A stretch of 64,000 nucleotides of DNA from Notolepis coatsorum (Eukaryota > Chordata > Actinopteri > Aulopiformes > Paralepididae): assembly GCA_963971535.1 (NCBI GenBank), contig OZ020587.1, positions 157,292,488 to 157,356,487 on the forward strand, given 5' to 3'. The notes beneath the pieces were generated by a model that made no database searches, was not told the DNA's origin, and saw nothing but the letters and a program-made list of their open reading frames with translations. The position numbers and the translations under genes are program-made. Positions 34,167-45,029 of this stretch are shown piece after piece; the first letter of the stretch is position 1; every line of letters begins with the position of its first letter.

Positions 34167-34613
34167 GTCGACACCCTGGCAGGCATCGCAGACATCGTCA
34201 GGAAAAGCTCTGCAGTGAAAGGAGTCAATATCCCCCAACTTGTCGGTCGCGAAGATGGCACAGTTTATGTTCCAAGCCACGACTGGCAGCAACATCTCGG
34301 AGGCTTCTTCAAAAGATTCCCACAAATAAAGAAATACCAGCACTTCAGCTTCGATGCCAACAGTCCTGGCATGGTGACGGCGAAATTACACTGTGACGAT
34401 ACAGAGCCATTCACGTTTCAGCTGTTGAAAGACCCAAAACGCTACCCAACCATCTCTGGTTTTCCTGTCCTCACCCCACCTGGTCTAGACAATGACCGAC
34501 AGGAATATCTTTATAAGGAGATAAGACAATACTGTTCTGATGACGCAAAAGACATTACATGCCCACTCCCAACATCTAGAGCACCTCAGAACAAGAAGAC
34601 TGTACGATGTTAG

Positions 34614-34627
34614 ACACATGGATGTAG

Positions 34628-34662
<35 letters not shown>

Positions 34663-36640
34663 TACTAGCAGTCACTTTAACATGAACACACACACACACT
34701 CATGCTGCACACGCTCACAATGTAAGGTCACTTTAAAAAAATTAAACAAGAACAGGAGTGGTTCTTGTAGAGTAAAAGCTTATTACTTGTTCTTATTACT
34801 TGTATTATTGCACAATGTCGCATTCTCATCCTATTGGAATCTTATTATTGCATTCTTGACTTGACTTGATAGTATAGTAGTACTAGTATAGCATAGGGAC
34901 ATAGAAGAATTGTATTGTTGTACCGGTACATCATACATGTACATTATATTTTTATTACTATTGTTTTATTGCACAATCGTAGCGGGCATGGCCAACCGCA
35001 TTTCACTGTATGCCCTGGTATGCAATGAATAAAAAAAAATGTCACTTTAAACTAAATGGAAAGGTCACTTTAAAGGAAAGAACCGATGTGGTTCTTGTAT
35101 AGTTTAGATTATTGTAGTATAGCATAATGACAGCATGTCTATTTTTATCATGCACATCTTATGCCTTCTTATTACCTGTTTATGTATTTTATTATTAGTA
35201 TTATTGCACAATCGATGCGGGCATGACCACCCGCATTTCACTGTATGCCCTGGTATGATATGCAATGAATAAAAAAAAATGTCACTTTAAACTAAATGGA
35301 AAGGTCACTTTAAAGGAAAGAACCGATGTGGTTCTTGTATAGTTTAGATTATTGTAGTATAGCATAATGACAGAGTTGAAACTGTATTAGCATGTCTATT
35401 TTTATCATGCACATCTTATGCCTTCTTATTACCTGTTTATGTATTTTATTATTAGTATTATTGCACAATCGATGCGGGCATGACCACCCGCATTTCACTG
35501 TATGCCCTGGTATGATATGCAATGAATAAAAAAAAATGTCACTTTAAACTAAATGGAAAGGTCACTTTAAAGGAAAGAACCGATGTGGTTCTTGTATAGT
35601 TTAGATTATTGTAGTATAGCATAATGACAGAGTTGAAACTGTATTAGCATGTCTATTTTTATCATGCACATCTTATGCCTTCTTATTACCTGTTTATGTA
35701 TTTTATTATTAGTATTATTGCACAATCGATGCGGGCATGACCACCCGCATTTCACTGTATGCCCTGGTATGTATGTGACTAATAAACCTCTTGAATTGAT
35801 TTGATATTGTCTGCTGATTTTCATCCAGTTGTCACATGAAAGGTTGGAACAATGATAATGATAATGATAATAATGAGGCTTGTGTCTATCACTCCGCTGG
35901 CCAGTTCTACCAACTATGCATTACAATTCCCTGCGGTCAACATAATTTCTTCCTATTTTGGTTGTAATTGTGTAATGATAGATGTATAACCTGAACACTG
36001 TACATATCTGTTTTCAGGAAACACTGGGCTATACAAAGAATATGCTGTGATGTCACATGAATGTATAAATATATGGCCATGCATTTAATCTCTCTCTTTT
36101 TTATAAAATCATTATAGCCAACATGCAATATATCCCATTGATTGGTACACTGGGACAGACATTTGTTTTATACAGCTATAACCTGCATTCTTTCAAAATA
36201 TATCATTAATCAATAAAACAGATATTGGAATACATAAATAAAGGTTTTCAATTCAATAACTGAAATATACATTATTCAGACTAGTAGTTATATTACTACT
36301 ACAATAGAAAATGTTTGATTTTGTATCTGATCTGTCAGCATGGCTGTCACAGCACTTAATTATGTTAATACTATTCAGGGGAGAGGTGTGGCTGGGAGGT
36401 ATTGTTTACGCCCAGCAGAATCCTGGCAAAAGGTGTCAAATCTTTAAGAGCTGTTTTCTCTGCTTAGGTCTCTGGGGAAAAAAGACTGCTACAAGATTTA
36501 AAATTAGCACATCACAATAATAACATTCTCAGATTTCAAAGTATGACACATCATTTGAAAGCTTACATTCTGTACTTTCACAATCTGGAAAAATCTGGAA
36601 AATGAAAAAATAGACATGTAGGCTATAGCACTGGTCGGGG
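34614..36640. other. 3' flank of the DUF7869-like gene inside the TA-flanked unit
   Basis: Contains a CA repeat (34630-34660), the 240-257-bp tandem repeats listed next, and AT-rich sequence to the right terminus. No second gene is recognised. Confidence 0.6.
35027..35790. repeat. three tandem copies of a 240-257-bp LINE-tail-like unit
   Basis: Units begin at about 35027, 35267 and 35524 with AATAAAAAAAAATGTCACTT and each contain CCCGCATTTCACTGTATGCC. The first lacks 17 bp (AGTTGAAACTGTATTAG) present in the others. The last ends GTATGTGACTAATAAACC, like a LINE 3' terminus. A partial unit precedes at 34970-35026. Confidence 0.88.
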
Positions 36641-36645
36641 TCACA

Positions 36646-36897
36646 TATACAAGCGTCAATCAACACTGTTGCTGTCTTCCCTTCCTCAAACCTGACGTCC
36701 ATAATGTATCTGGCCCTTCTAACCCCGCGTCTCTGGGCGTAGTCACGGGAAGCGGGTTCTTTGATAGTCTGCTGCACTGCACGGGGGTTGGATGAGAAAC
36801 AATAGCAGAACAGACCAAGGGTAAAAACTAACAGACATCCTAACACCAGACTGATCCTAAGACATGTGAATTTTTCATTTTTAGACGCCATTTCCAT
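36646..36897 (-). pseudogene. env: ERV envelope, N-terminal portion
   Basis: ATG at 36897, with a second ATG two codons later. 84 codons up to the TA insertion point. A hydrophobic stretch at about residues 14-35 fits a signal peptide/anchor. An R-rich segment (AQRRGVRRARY) near 54-64 may be a leader cleavage site. In frame with 26770-28851. The start overlaps the end of the small upstream ORF by 17 bases. Confidence 0.8.
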
Positions 36898-37162
36898 TTT
36901 TTAGGAGGTATCTTACTCCGTAACAAAGTACAGCAAGTAGCAAGGAAAACACTGTGATTGCCAGACTACCCACCACTACCCTACTCAGTTTTACAGAGAT
37001 ATGGCGTACTCCAGTAACGTTTACAACTGCGTTCTGGTGTTGTATTTGGTGAGAAGAAGGGGATGTTATATTAAGGATGTCGTCAAGCGTGTTTTGTCCT
37101 ATATCAGACAGAATGTCATCAGATATTGCTGATTCTAATAGATCAGGTAGCCAGATTCTCAT
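36881..37162 (-). CDS. small membrane-protein ORF between ERV pol and env
   Basis: 93 codons from ATG at 37162, overlapping the last 20 bases of pol and the first 17 of env in a different frame. The N-terminal half is acidic ([16 protein letters not shown]). NIT and NVT are potential N-glycosylation sites. A 23-residue hydrophobic segment ([20 protein letters not shown]) lies near the C-terminus, followed by a short basic tail. I do not recognise it. It could be an accessory protein or an alternative envelope leader reached by splicing. The intact frame amid damage elsewhere is suggestive, but the length is short. Confidence 0.5.
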   Translation of the reverse strand: MRIWLPDLLESAISDDILSDIGQNTLDDILNITSPSSHQIQHQNAVVNVTGVRHISVKLSRVVVGSLAITVFSLLLAVLCYGVRYLLKNGNGV

Positions 37163-39702
37163 TACTCTCTTGTTCCAGCACGGCCAAATTGTGTCTAACC
37201 TCTCCAAGTTTACGAGAGGGTTCCTGTGCAGGTACACAATGTGTGAGGTGGTGCCAATTAGCTCCTGTTTTACTTTTTACCTTCAGAGCGTGCGAGGTAG
37301 CTTCCACTACCAGGGCAGGCTCTTTCCACCTAGGGTCAGTCCACTTTCTTTTGTGCACTTTGACCCTTACCCAGTCACCAGGTTTAACAGGAGTCTGTTC
37401 CGGTGTCTCCTCGGCTGGCTCTGCGTTCTGGATCTGTGAAGACAAGACTCGAGTGATTTTAGTGAGAGCCCTAATATAATCTTCCACCTCAATGTCCCAT
37501 ATGTTCAACGCTGGACCAACACCCCCCTCTCTGGGTGGGCCTGGCATTGGTCCACCTGTCATTAGTTCATGGGGAGAAAGGTGAGTTCTCCCACTCTGGG
37601 AAGATCTCATGGACATCAGCGCAAGGGGAAGTGCATCCACCCACTTCATCTTAGTCCCATGACAGGCCTTGGCAATTTTCCTCTTCAAAGTTTGGTTTGC
37701 TCGTTCTACAAGGCCCTGCGAGGCCGGATGATAAACTGCACCGAATTTGTGTCCTATGCCTAGCTGCTTTTCCACTATTGCCAGTTTGTGACTGGTAAAG
37801 TGCGACCCATTGTCACTCCGGACCAATGTCGGGAGCCCGTGACGGGGGACAAGCTCATTTCTTAGCCACTTAACAACTGTGGCCGCATCCTCTTTCCTAC
37901 AGGGGATGGCTTCTACCCATCGGGTGAACCTGTCCACCGCAACCAAAATGTACCTATATCCACGTACAACATTCTCAGCTCCCATATCTGTGAAGTCTAT
38001 GCAGATTTCTTTAAAAGGCGCATCTGGGACAGGGAACCTACCCATAGGACACTTGTAGGTCCTCTTTACATTAAAGGCGTTGCAGGTGTGGCAGTCTGCA
38101 ATGAAGTTCTCCACTATCTCTTTGAAATATGGATGCCACCAATGCGTCTCTGCCTCTTTAGTAGTTCTCAGTCTGCCCACATGGGTGGGGCCATGTGCCT
38201 GCTTTATGATCAGTTGACACAGTTTAGCTGGCGCCACTAGGCGGCCATCATGTGCTCTCCAAATCCCATCAACACATGTAGCTCCCTTCCTCAGCCACTG
38301 GTTCTGTTCATATGGACCAGCCTGTCGCTGCAGCTCCCTGATTGATTCCTCTGTCAACTCCAGCTCCTCCGCCTCACGTAAACACATCATCTGACCTTTG
38401 TACCCTGCCACAAATTTTGCCGCCTTATCTGCTGCATCATTCCCCTTGGCAATAAATGTGTCTGAACTCTGATGACCCTTACACTTCATGACCCCCACCT
38501 CCAGGGGAAGGAGGACTGCTGCCAAAAGATCCCTAAGTGCTTTTGCATGTTTTATTGGTGTGCCTTGAGAGGTAATAAACCCCCGCCTAATCCATTGTGG
38601 GCCATCCACGTGCACAGCCATGTGGCCGTACGCAGAGTCAGTGAAGATGTTTGCCCTCTGACCCCGTGCCAGTTCCAATGCTCTTGTCAATGCTATTATT
38701 TCAGCCAGTTGAGCAGACGCTGGCTGAGGAATGATGGCAGACTCTATAGTCATATTTCTAGAGTCTCTCTGTTCTACCACGGCATAAGAAGCAATATTCC
38801 CATTCTCACCCCTGTAGCAGCACCCATCACAAAAGAGAACCATATCTGGCTCTGGTATCGGTTCCTCCCGCAGATCTGACCTGATCTTTAAGTCACGCTC
38901 CGCTATGTAGCTGCAGTCATGTGGCTCATGATCATCAGAGGCTAATCCCGAAACCATGTTAGCTTTTCCGGTCTCGTAGCTAATGTGTGGCTGTGTGAGG
39001 GACTCTGAAATCCTGATCTTTCTGACAGGTGAGAATGCAAAAGCTTTAGAGCTCAAAAATGCAACTACACCGTGTGATGTGTTCACCTTCAGAGCGTGAC
39101 ACATGACTACATGAGCTGTCTTTTCAATAGCTCTGGCCAGTGCAGCCAGGTGCCTGGCGCATCCCGTCTGACCCAGCTCTATGTTGTCGAGCTTCGAGCT
39201 GTGGTATGTCATCACCCTCCTCTCTCCCCTTTGTTTCTGATACAAGACACCATTCACTACCCCCCCTACTTCAGAAACATCAAGGTAGAATGGTTGTGTA
39301 TAGTCTGGTGTGCACAAATGCGCAGCTTGTGCCAGCGCCTGCTTGGTCTGAGTGAAGGCCTCTTCGCCCTCCCTTGTCCATTCCAGTTTTGCTGTGAGGT
39401 TTCTATTCCCTGCTTCAGCAATCATGTCTCTGAGTGGTTGAGTTAGAGTAACATAGTCTGGCACGTAAGTCCTACTGTACCCAGTGAGGCCCAGGAAGGC
39501 CAACATCTGTTGTACTGTCCTCGGTTTACCGTGTGAGAGTATAGATGTTCTCTGTGACGAAGTCAACGACAGGCTGTTAGCTGAGATGAGTCGCCCTAAG
39601 AAGGTGACAGTCTTTCTCGCTATTTGTGTCTTTTCTCGCTTCACTTTGTATCCTACCTCGGCGAGTAGTGTCAGTAGGTCAGTGGTGGCTCTTAAACTAA
39701 AC
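37143..39702 (-). pseudogene. pol: ERV pol: RT C-terminal part, RNase H, integrase
   Basis: Open for about 850 codons. RT thumb/connection ([15 protein letters not shown], like gamma-type Pol). RNase H has D in [10 protein letters not shown] in [13 protein letters not shown] in FTDSAYGH and D in [10 protein letters not shown]. Integrase has a zinc region H..H..CHTC (about 38070-38190), D in CIDFTDMG, D in [11 protein letters not shown] and E in [10 protein letters not shown], and a C-terminal PGDWVRVK barrel. It ends at 37143. It is out of frame by one base with the upstream protease-RT segment, the break falling directly after the YVDD motif. Confidence 0.88.
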
Positions 39703-41292
39703 TTAAGCCAGGATTAAATCGTCTACATACATGATCAAATTGACCCCTTCAGGAAGCTGTAAGGTGTCCAGGTCCCTCTTTAGGGCCTGATTGAATAGCC
39801 CAGGGCTGTCCTTATAGCCCTGTGGTAGCCTGTTATAGGTGAGTTGACTGCCACCATAGGTAAAGGCAAACATATCTTGTACTTTTGGGTCGAGGGGTAA
39901 GCAGAAAAATGCATTTGCTAGATCAATGACTGTGAAGTGGGTGTGTGTTGGATTGATGTTCTGTAGTGCCACATATGGGTCAGGCACAGGAATGTTTTCT
40001 GTCATGGTTGCGTTGTTGACCTCTCTTAAGTCATGGACCATTCTCCACCCCCTGTCCCCTGCCTTGGGTACTGGTAGGATAGGTGTGTTCCATGGGGATG
40101 TGGTGTATCTTAAAACCCCGACCTCCAGGAGCCCCTCGATAGTGTCTTTTATTCCAACAATCTGTTCAGGCTTAAGGCGGTACTGCGGCCGCCAACAGGG
40201 ATACTGGTCAGGCTTAAGGGTAACTGATACTCCTCTGTGTGTCACACAACCCACATCGAATGGCCCCGTAGTCCACAGTTTGGACGGCACAGCACGCAGC
40301 CATGTCTCAGTGTCTGGGTGATCTGTGTGTTCTCGTCCATGGTCACGTTCCAATTCTTGTACCTCCAACAAGCCCTTATCTGTGCCTCTGTGGAGGATTT
40401 TCCACATGTTGTTTACGGGGTTTGTGAAGACCTTGGGGAATGCAGTGGGCACCCACTCACAGGTGAGGGCCTCTTTCATCATAAAGCCCAGGGACCTAGC
40501 TTCATACCCTACTGCAATCGCCAAGGTGACATGGGGTGTGGCGTCTGCGTCTAGAGTGTACCATGTTTGCTGTTCTGGGGTCAGATGTGAATACGCAGCG
40601 ACCCCTTGGGGACCCACAATAATGTCAGATGTCTGTATTGTCTCAGTGTGGCCTTCTTTGTCTTGCTCCCAGGCCTGTTGATACTCCTCATCAGTCCTCC
40701 TAAGATAGTTGTATGTCGAGTGCAGTGGATCAGACGGGGGCCTATACGCCCCTAGGGTATTTATCCACGGTTTCCACATCATATAATGTCTCTGTATTTC
40801 TGGCGTGTCAACCTCAGTAGTAAGCAGCCTACTCCAATAGACCTGAGTGATTTCCTGTTGGGTGTCAATTGCTCCTAACATTAATATCCTTTGTCCATAG
40901 CGGCGAGTGATGAGAGTGTCGTCATGACTTCCCGGGAGTCGCAAAATGATACCATCAGAAGTACAGAAAATGACAGCCCCTATCTTAACTAGGAGGTCTC
41001 TGCCCATTAGATTGACTGGGCACTGTGGCGCGTGGAGGAATGAGTGATTTAGGGTTTGACTGCCTATTTGTGTGACCAATGGGGTAGTATATTTCTGTAC
41101 ATCTGCTTTACCCGAAAATCCAACCGTTCTGAGAGTATGAGAGGACAGCGGTGGGACTTTACCTCTGAGACTGTTAAGGACAGAAACTGTAGCCCCCGTA
41201 TCCACCATTAGTTGGATGTCCTCTCCCTCAATTAGACAGGTGACCATTGGTTCATGAAGTGTGTCACCCGTGGCTGGACCCTCTGGGCCTCT
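39703..41292 (-). CDS. pol: ERV protease and reverse transcriptase (fingers/palm)
   Basis: In the same frame as gag, directly after its UGA stop. Protease has [11 protein letters not shown] (about 41200) and [10 protein letters not shown] begins near 40270, with [48 protein letters not shown] and catalytic YVDDLIL at 39716-39736. It terminates a few codons after YVDD; the remaining RT is in the next frame. Gamma-type gene order. Expressed presumably only by read-through of the gag stop. Confidence 0.85.
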   Translation of the reverse strand, partial: RGPEGPATGDTLHEPMVTCLIEGEDIQLMVDTGATVSVLNSLRGKVPPLSSHTLRTVGFSGKADVQKYTTPLVTQIGSQTLNHSFLHAPQCPVNLMGRDLLVKIGAVIFCTSDGIILRLPGSHDDTLITRRYGQRILMLGAIDTQQEITQVYWSRLLTTEVDTPEIQRHYMMWKPWINTLGAYRPPSDPLHSTYNYLRRTDEEYQQAWEQDKEGHTETIQTSDIIVGPQGVAAYSHLTPEQQTWYTLDADATPHVTLAIAVGYEARSLGFMMKEALTCEWVPTAFPKVFTNPVNNMWKILHRGTDKGLLEVQELERDHGREHTDHPDTETWLRAVPSKLWTTGPFDVGCVTHRGVSVTLKPDQYPCWRPQYRLKPEQIVGIKDTIEGLLEVGVLRYTTSPWNTPILPVPKAGDRGWRMVHDLREVNNATMTENIPVPDPYVALQNINPTHTHFTVIDLANAFFCLPLDPKVQDMFAFTYGGSQLTYNRLPQGYKDSPGLFNQALKRDLDTLQLPEGVNLIMYVDDLILA

Positions 41293-43632
41293 TCATTGTT
41301 GGTCATTACCCCATGCAGCCATAGGCAACTGCGCAGCATTGGGTGGCATTGGACCATACTGTGGTTGTGTGTACTGGGGCGGAACTTGTTGCTGACCAGG
41401 GTATGCAGGAGGAGTCCAGTAGGGGGAAGGTGGCTGTCCTGCCTGGATGTTCGGCGGACCCATGTTTGATTGATAGCGTAAACCCCCTCTTCCTCTGGGG
41501 CCAAAAGGTCTCTGGTTTCCCCTGGTGGTTCCCCGTTGGTTGTGACCCCAACAGTTCCGGGCCCAATGACCCCGCATTCCACAGAGATAGCAGGCATCAT
41601 CCCGCTGCTGCTGCCCGCCCCTCCCCTGTCTGGGCACGCCCCCCCCCCCATACATTGGATATTGCATGGGGTTGGGCCATTGTTGTTGTTCCATCACATT
41701 TCCACCAGGCGCAACTGCCATCTCTGCCTCTTGAGGCTCTTGTTTCAAGGCGGACCCCAATAGCATCTGTCTCCTCTCTTTCTTCCCTTGATTTCGCTCA
41801 CTGTCCTTCTCCGCAACTTGAAACTTTAATAGTCTCTTAGCCAGATTCTTCATCTCTTCCTCACTCTCCCCTTGTGCCCTCTGGTTTCTAATGTCATAAT
41901 GTATGAGAAATGCCCTCCATTCCTCATCAGTTTTCGTGTCCAACCCCACGATATCGTCCAATTTGATACGGACCGGTTCTGGGAGAGCTTTAACTACGGC
42001 ACTCCTCCACACCATTACTGTGGCCTCTGTTTCGTCATACCTCTCCCCTGTACACTCCAACCAAACGTCCTCACACCGTTTAAGAAAGGTGTGAATGTCC
42101 TCATTTGATTCCTTTTTTAGGCTGGCTAGTGCAGTGAGTGTCCGATTAGTAGGATAACGGTCCCTTACTGCTGCCCAATAGCGTGGTCTATGTAGATTGA
42201 AGTCCTCCTGGTCTTGATGCATATTGCATTGAGCGAGCAGATCGGTCTGCCTAGCAGGCAATCGCCCCTCTATTCTTCCCATCAACGCCCGGAGGTCACC
42301 TAAGCACAGGCGATCTCCTGCTGTGTATCTTTCAAGTTCCATTACCCACTTTTGACCACCCTTGGTTAAGGGGGGCAATTTGGCCACTAGGGAGTCCATG
42401 TCTCTGTGACTCCATGGCTGATAATAGGGCTGCCCTCCAGGGCTAGCAATCAGTGGGCATTGAGTGGAGAATTTCCCATCCCCCCTTTCTCCCCCCTGGT
42501 CTCTGCCACTCGTGGTTGGTGCAAGGGAGTCATAACCTTGATGCTGGATCAGCATTTCTCCTCCGCTAATGTCGTATGACCCCCCCTTCGTTTCACCCCC
42601 TCTCGCCTGCATCTTCAGTCTTCCCTTTATCACACTGATCTTTTCCACTTCTCTCGTCTCATGGTGCTCCTCTTCTTGCCTGCTAATCCCCATAACAGGG
42701 CTGTAGCCCGTCCTTCTGTTCAGCAGACATTCTGCCTCCCCTGGTTCACTTTCCTCATCTAGAGACACTCCGCTACCGCACGCTGTGCCCTGTTTATCTT
42801 TAACCCAGGGTAAAGTTGTGTCGGGTGAGGACCCCCCTTGTCCGGTTCTGTCATGGCGGTTGCCGAGGCCTGTTAACAGGTGTGGGGCATTACGTGTAAT
42901 CCTGTCAACCTGTTCAACTAATTGTGTCAGTGTACGGTCATTCTCCGTCTCAGCCACCTCTAGGACCCCCGAGGTGATGCGTATCACTGGGGCCTGAAGG
43001 GCCTGAATCATCTCCAGACCAGCAGTGGTTCTGTGCGGTGCGTACGCGGGGGGATTTGTGCCATACAGTTCGGAGGCCTGTGCTGCTGCCGGGGTAGGAG
43101 GGAGGCCAGGATAGAGAAAGGGGGTCAAAGAGCCGGTCTCCAAAGATAAGTCAATTAGTGGAAGTATCGGAGCTCGTTCCACTGTGAGTACTTTATGAAT
43201 GGTGGAATTGGCCCGGGCCTGTGTATTGAGTCGGTCCAGCTCATCTATGTCCTTAAACACAGGGCCCACTGCCGTTTGAGTAGGTATTGCGTATTTGAAG
43301 TGGAGTAAGAGAGAGGAGACTCTTGTCATACGCCGCTCAGCTTTGTCCAGAGCGGCTTTAGCCTGCCCGATTCTGTGTCTCCCCGCTTTTTCCCATTCTA
43401 TGGTTTTGACAGTCAATTCCCCTTTCTCATAGTCCAGTATTTCTTGTCTATGTGTCCTCGTAAGGGCAAGTTCGTCATCTTTTGGAAGTAAATTTCTTAT
43501 TTGCCAGGAAGATATCAATTTGTCCATTCGTTTCTTAACCTTCTTCCTATTTTGAGGCTCAGTTGTCGCATCAAGCCTCAAATTCACCTTTTCTATAACC
43601 TGGCCCGTCGTTTGTTGCTCTATATCAGTCAT
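41293..43632 (-). CDS. gag: ERV Gag polyprotein
   Basis: 779 codons from ATG 43632 to UGA 41293-41295. The N-terminal 150 residues are basic and helical, and the middle is proline-rich. The capsid-like region spans about 400-640 (LRALMGRIEGRLPARQTDLL, ASLKKESNEDIHTFLKRCEDVW). One CCHC zinc knuckle CYLCGMRGHWARNC lies near residues 678-691, followed by an R/G- and P/Q-rich tail. A single knuckle and an in-frame stop before protease are gamma-type traits. Intact. BEL insertion 49 bp upstream of the ATG separates it from its leader and promoter. Confidence 0.88.
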   Translation of the reverse strand: MTDIEQQTTGQVIEKVNLRLDATTEPQNRKKVKKRMDKLISSWQIRNLLPKDDELALTRTHRQEILDYEKGELTVKTIEWEKAGRHRIGQAKAALDKAERRMTRVSSLLLHFKYAIPTQTAVGPVFKDIDELDRLNTQARANSTIHKVLTVERAPILPLIDLSLETGSLTPFLYPGLPPTPAAAQASELYGTNPPAYAPHRTTAGLEMIQALQAPVIRITSGVLEVAETENDRTLTQLVEQVDRITRNAPHLLTGLGNRHDRTGQGGSSPDTTLPWVKDKQGTACGSGVSLDEESEPGEAECLLNRRTGYSPVMGISRQEEEHHETREVEKISVIKGRLKMQARGGETKGGSYDISGGEMLIQHQGYDSLAPTTSGRDQGGERGDGKFSTQCPLIASPGGQPYYQPWSHRDMDSLVAKLPPLTKGGQKWVMELERYTAGDRLCLGDLRALMGRIEGRLPARQTDLLAQCNMHQDQEDFNLHRPRYWAAVRDRYPTNRTLTALASLKKESNEDIHTFLKRCEDVWLECTGERYDETEATVMVWRSAVVKALPEPVRIKLDDIVGLDTKTDEEWRAFLIHYDIRNQRAQGESEEEMKNLAKRLLKFQVAEKDSERNQGKKERRQMLLGSALKQEPQEAEMAVAPGGNVMEQQQWPNPMQYPMYGGGGVPRQGRGGQQQRDDACYLCGMRGHWARNCWGHNQRGTTRGNQRPFGPRGRGGLRYQSNMGPPNIQAGQPPSPYWTPPAYPGQQQVPPQYTQPQYGPMPPNAAQLPMAAWGNDQQ

Positions 43633-43680
43633 GATTCCACTGTGAGTCAGCCGTAAAAATAAGACAAAATATATAGTATT

Positions 43681-45027
43681 TGTTACAAAGGATCAGATTA
43701 AACCGAATATATATATTTATTGATTGATATATATTGCATAGTATTTGTATATCGTTTGATATCCCTTGTATATTCCTTGTACATATACACGGAATATCCC
43801 TTTAGCCCAGACCATAATATTTCATTCTCCTATTGGACAGCGGTCCACAGGCGCCAGAGCCATGCCTCCAGAGTCAGGTTCAAAGTCACCGTCAAGACAT
43901 GTCTGGACATGCCCGGCCTTGCCCAGGACTACGAGACAGAGATGAGGTTGGCACTAGTTTGTTCGCCGTGCATATAAATATGGCGCAGGTGAATACAGAA
44001 GCACCTTAGTCAGAAGTCAAGAGTTACCCAATAAGTTGAAGCCTCACCCACGATACTCCGTGCGGTGAAGTATGGCCTGTTTGGCCCCAAAATAGAGCAT
44101 TGAGACCGCGTGCGAATTAATAACTGAATTGTCAGAGTTTGGCGCTATACCGTCGAGTGCAACATATTTCTATTAAGTCAGTAATAGTCTATTTGTGTAT
44201 AGTGTATCGTGCGGCTAAAGTTCTACAGTGACCAGCATCACCAACGCTTCCTCGTATCAGCTAGAGTGCTTATCCAGGCTGGGCTGCTTTCATGGCGCTT
44301 TCACCCGAGGAGACCTAGACGAGAACCGTGTGGACATGTACACTGGATTAATCTACCCGACGACTGCATAGCCCTTTGCGGCTGGATTATATTTGCTTTG
44401 GTCCTGTGATTTATGGAGCGGAGAATCGCCGACGCCTACACGTGTGGGATTTACCCTGTGAGGAGCCAGGTCGAGTCGGCGCCTCAGAGAGCCTGAGGCC
44501 GGCTAGCTTTCTTCACTGTGGAGCTACAGTCTACGGAGAACAGCTGTATTCGTCTGTGGATCAAGAGGCTATTGCACCGTCTCCTGTACTTGGAGTCTCC
44601 TTAGTCATCGTTGACCAGACTCTCTACTACCGACAGATCCTCTACCCCTGCTGGCTTACAACCGGGGGGACCCTTCCAGTATCTCCCGCTATATATTACT
44701 AGTGTACCATAGATATAATTCCCTAAGATTCAGGTTGTATAATTACCTCCTGCGTAACCAGAGAATGGACATTCATTATTGATTTGCCTACGCATATTCC
44801 TTTGCCTTATAAGCGCATCCAAAGTATAATAGAGACGTATATTATGTACCTTTTGCTGCAATAAATACTTGATTATACCTTTGTGTGGAACCGATTCAAT
44901 GTGGGAAGTGTTCATCATATTTATATATCATGTACTGTATGGCCAGTAATTAAAGTACATAAAGCAGTAGTGGTTTAATGATACCATACTTATCAATACA
45001 GTCAGGGAATTGTACCCCTCAGTTACA
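43681..45027 (+). repeat. 5' LTR of BEL/Pao element
   Basis: 1347 bp, TGTTACAAAGG...CTCAGTTACA. Core promoter TATAAATA at 43973-43980 and polyadenylation signal AATAAA at 44860-44865. The two short frames inside it recur in the other LTR and are not considered genes. Confidence 0.93.
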
Positions 45028-45029
45028 AT

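Larger units (their letters stand above)
29244..34613 (+). pseudogene. five-exon RNase H/DDE-like (DUF7869-type) transposase candidate, disrupted
   Basis: Exons 29244-29884, 30379-30647, 30747-30916, 31790-31957 and 32294-34613. All introns are GT-AG, and phases add up to 695 codons if the MITE and one 8-bp duplication are ignored. Residues 30-80 are acidic. A Cys-containing block (FHCKCQARR, about 120) precedes LTPRERDMCLLSIIG. The middle has LPGRHAGHKDF and PRTDLCSQCYSNN. Exon 5 carries LHCDNCSGQNKNN and FLIAGHTKFGPDW, Asp/Asn/His-Asp positions reminiscent of an RNase H-fold DDE core. I recall this architecture from numerous uncharacterised fish proteins annotated DUF7869; function unproven. 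The acidic N-terminus, introns and inverted termini suggest it mobilises its own unit. A 1.47-kb MITE splits exon 5. Confidence 0.7.
28854..36645 (+). mobile_element. TA-flanked DNA transposon-like unit carrying a DUF7869-like gene
   Basis: Ends TGTGACTCCGCCCAGCG (28854-) and, inverted, TGTGACCCCGACCAGTG (to 36645) match at 14 of 17 bases. TA at 28852-28853 and 36646-36647 is the presumed target duplication. The two env halves are in the same frame when the unit and one TA are disregarded, which fixes the boundaries to the base. Cargo: one five-exon + strand gene. Introns and 3' flank have collected LINE tails and MITEs. Superfamily not assigned; TA targets are known for mariner-like and ISL2EU elements, but the encoded protein does not look like those. 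Confidence 0.75.

Noticed and set aside
44209..44702. 66-aa and 108-aa frames in the BEL LTR, repeated at 51939-52432
   Set aside because: Conserved only because the two LTRs are nearly identical; no domain or coding signature.
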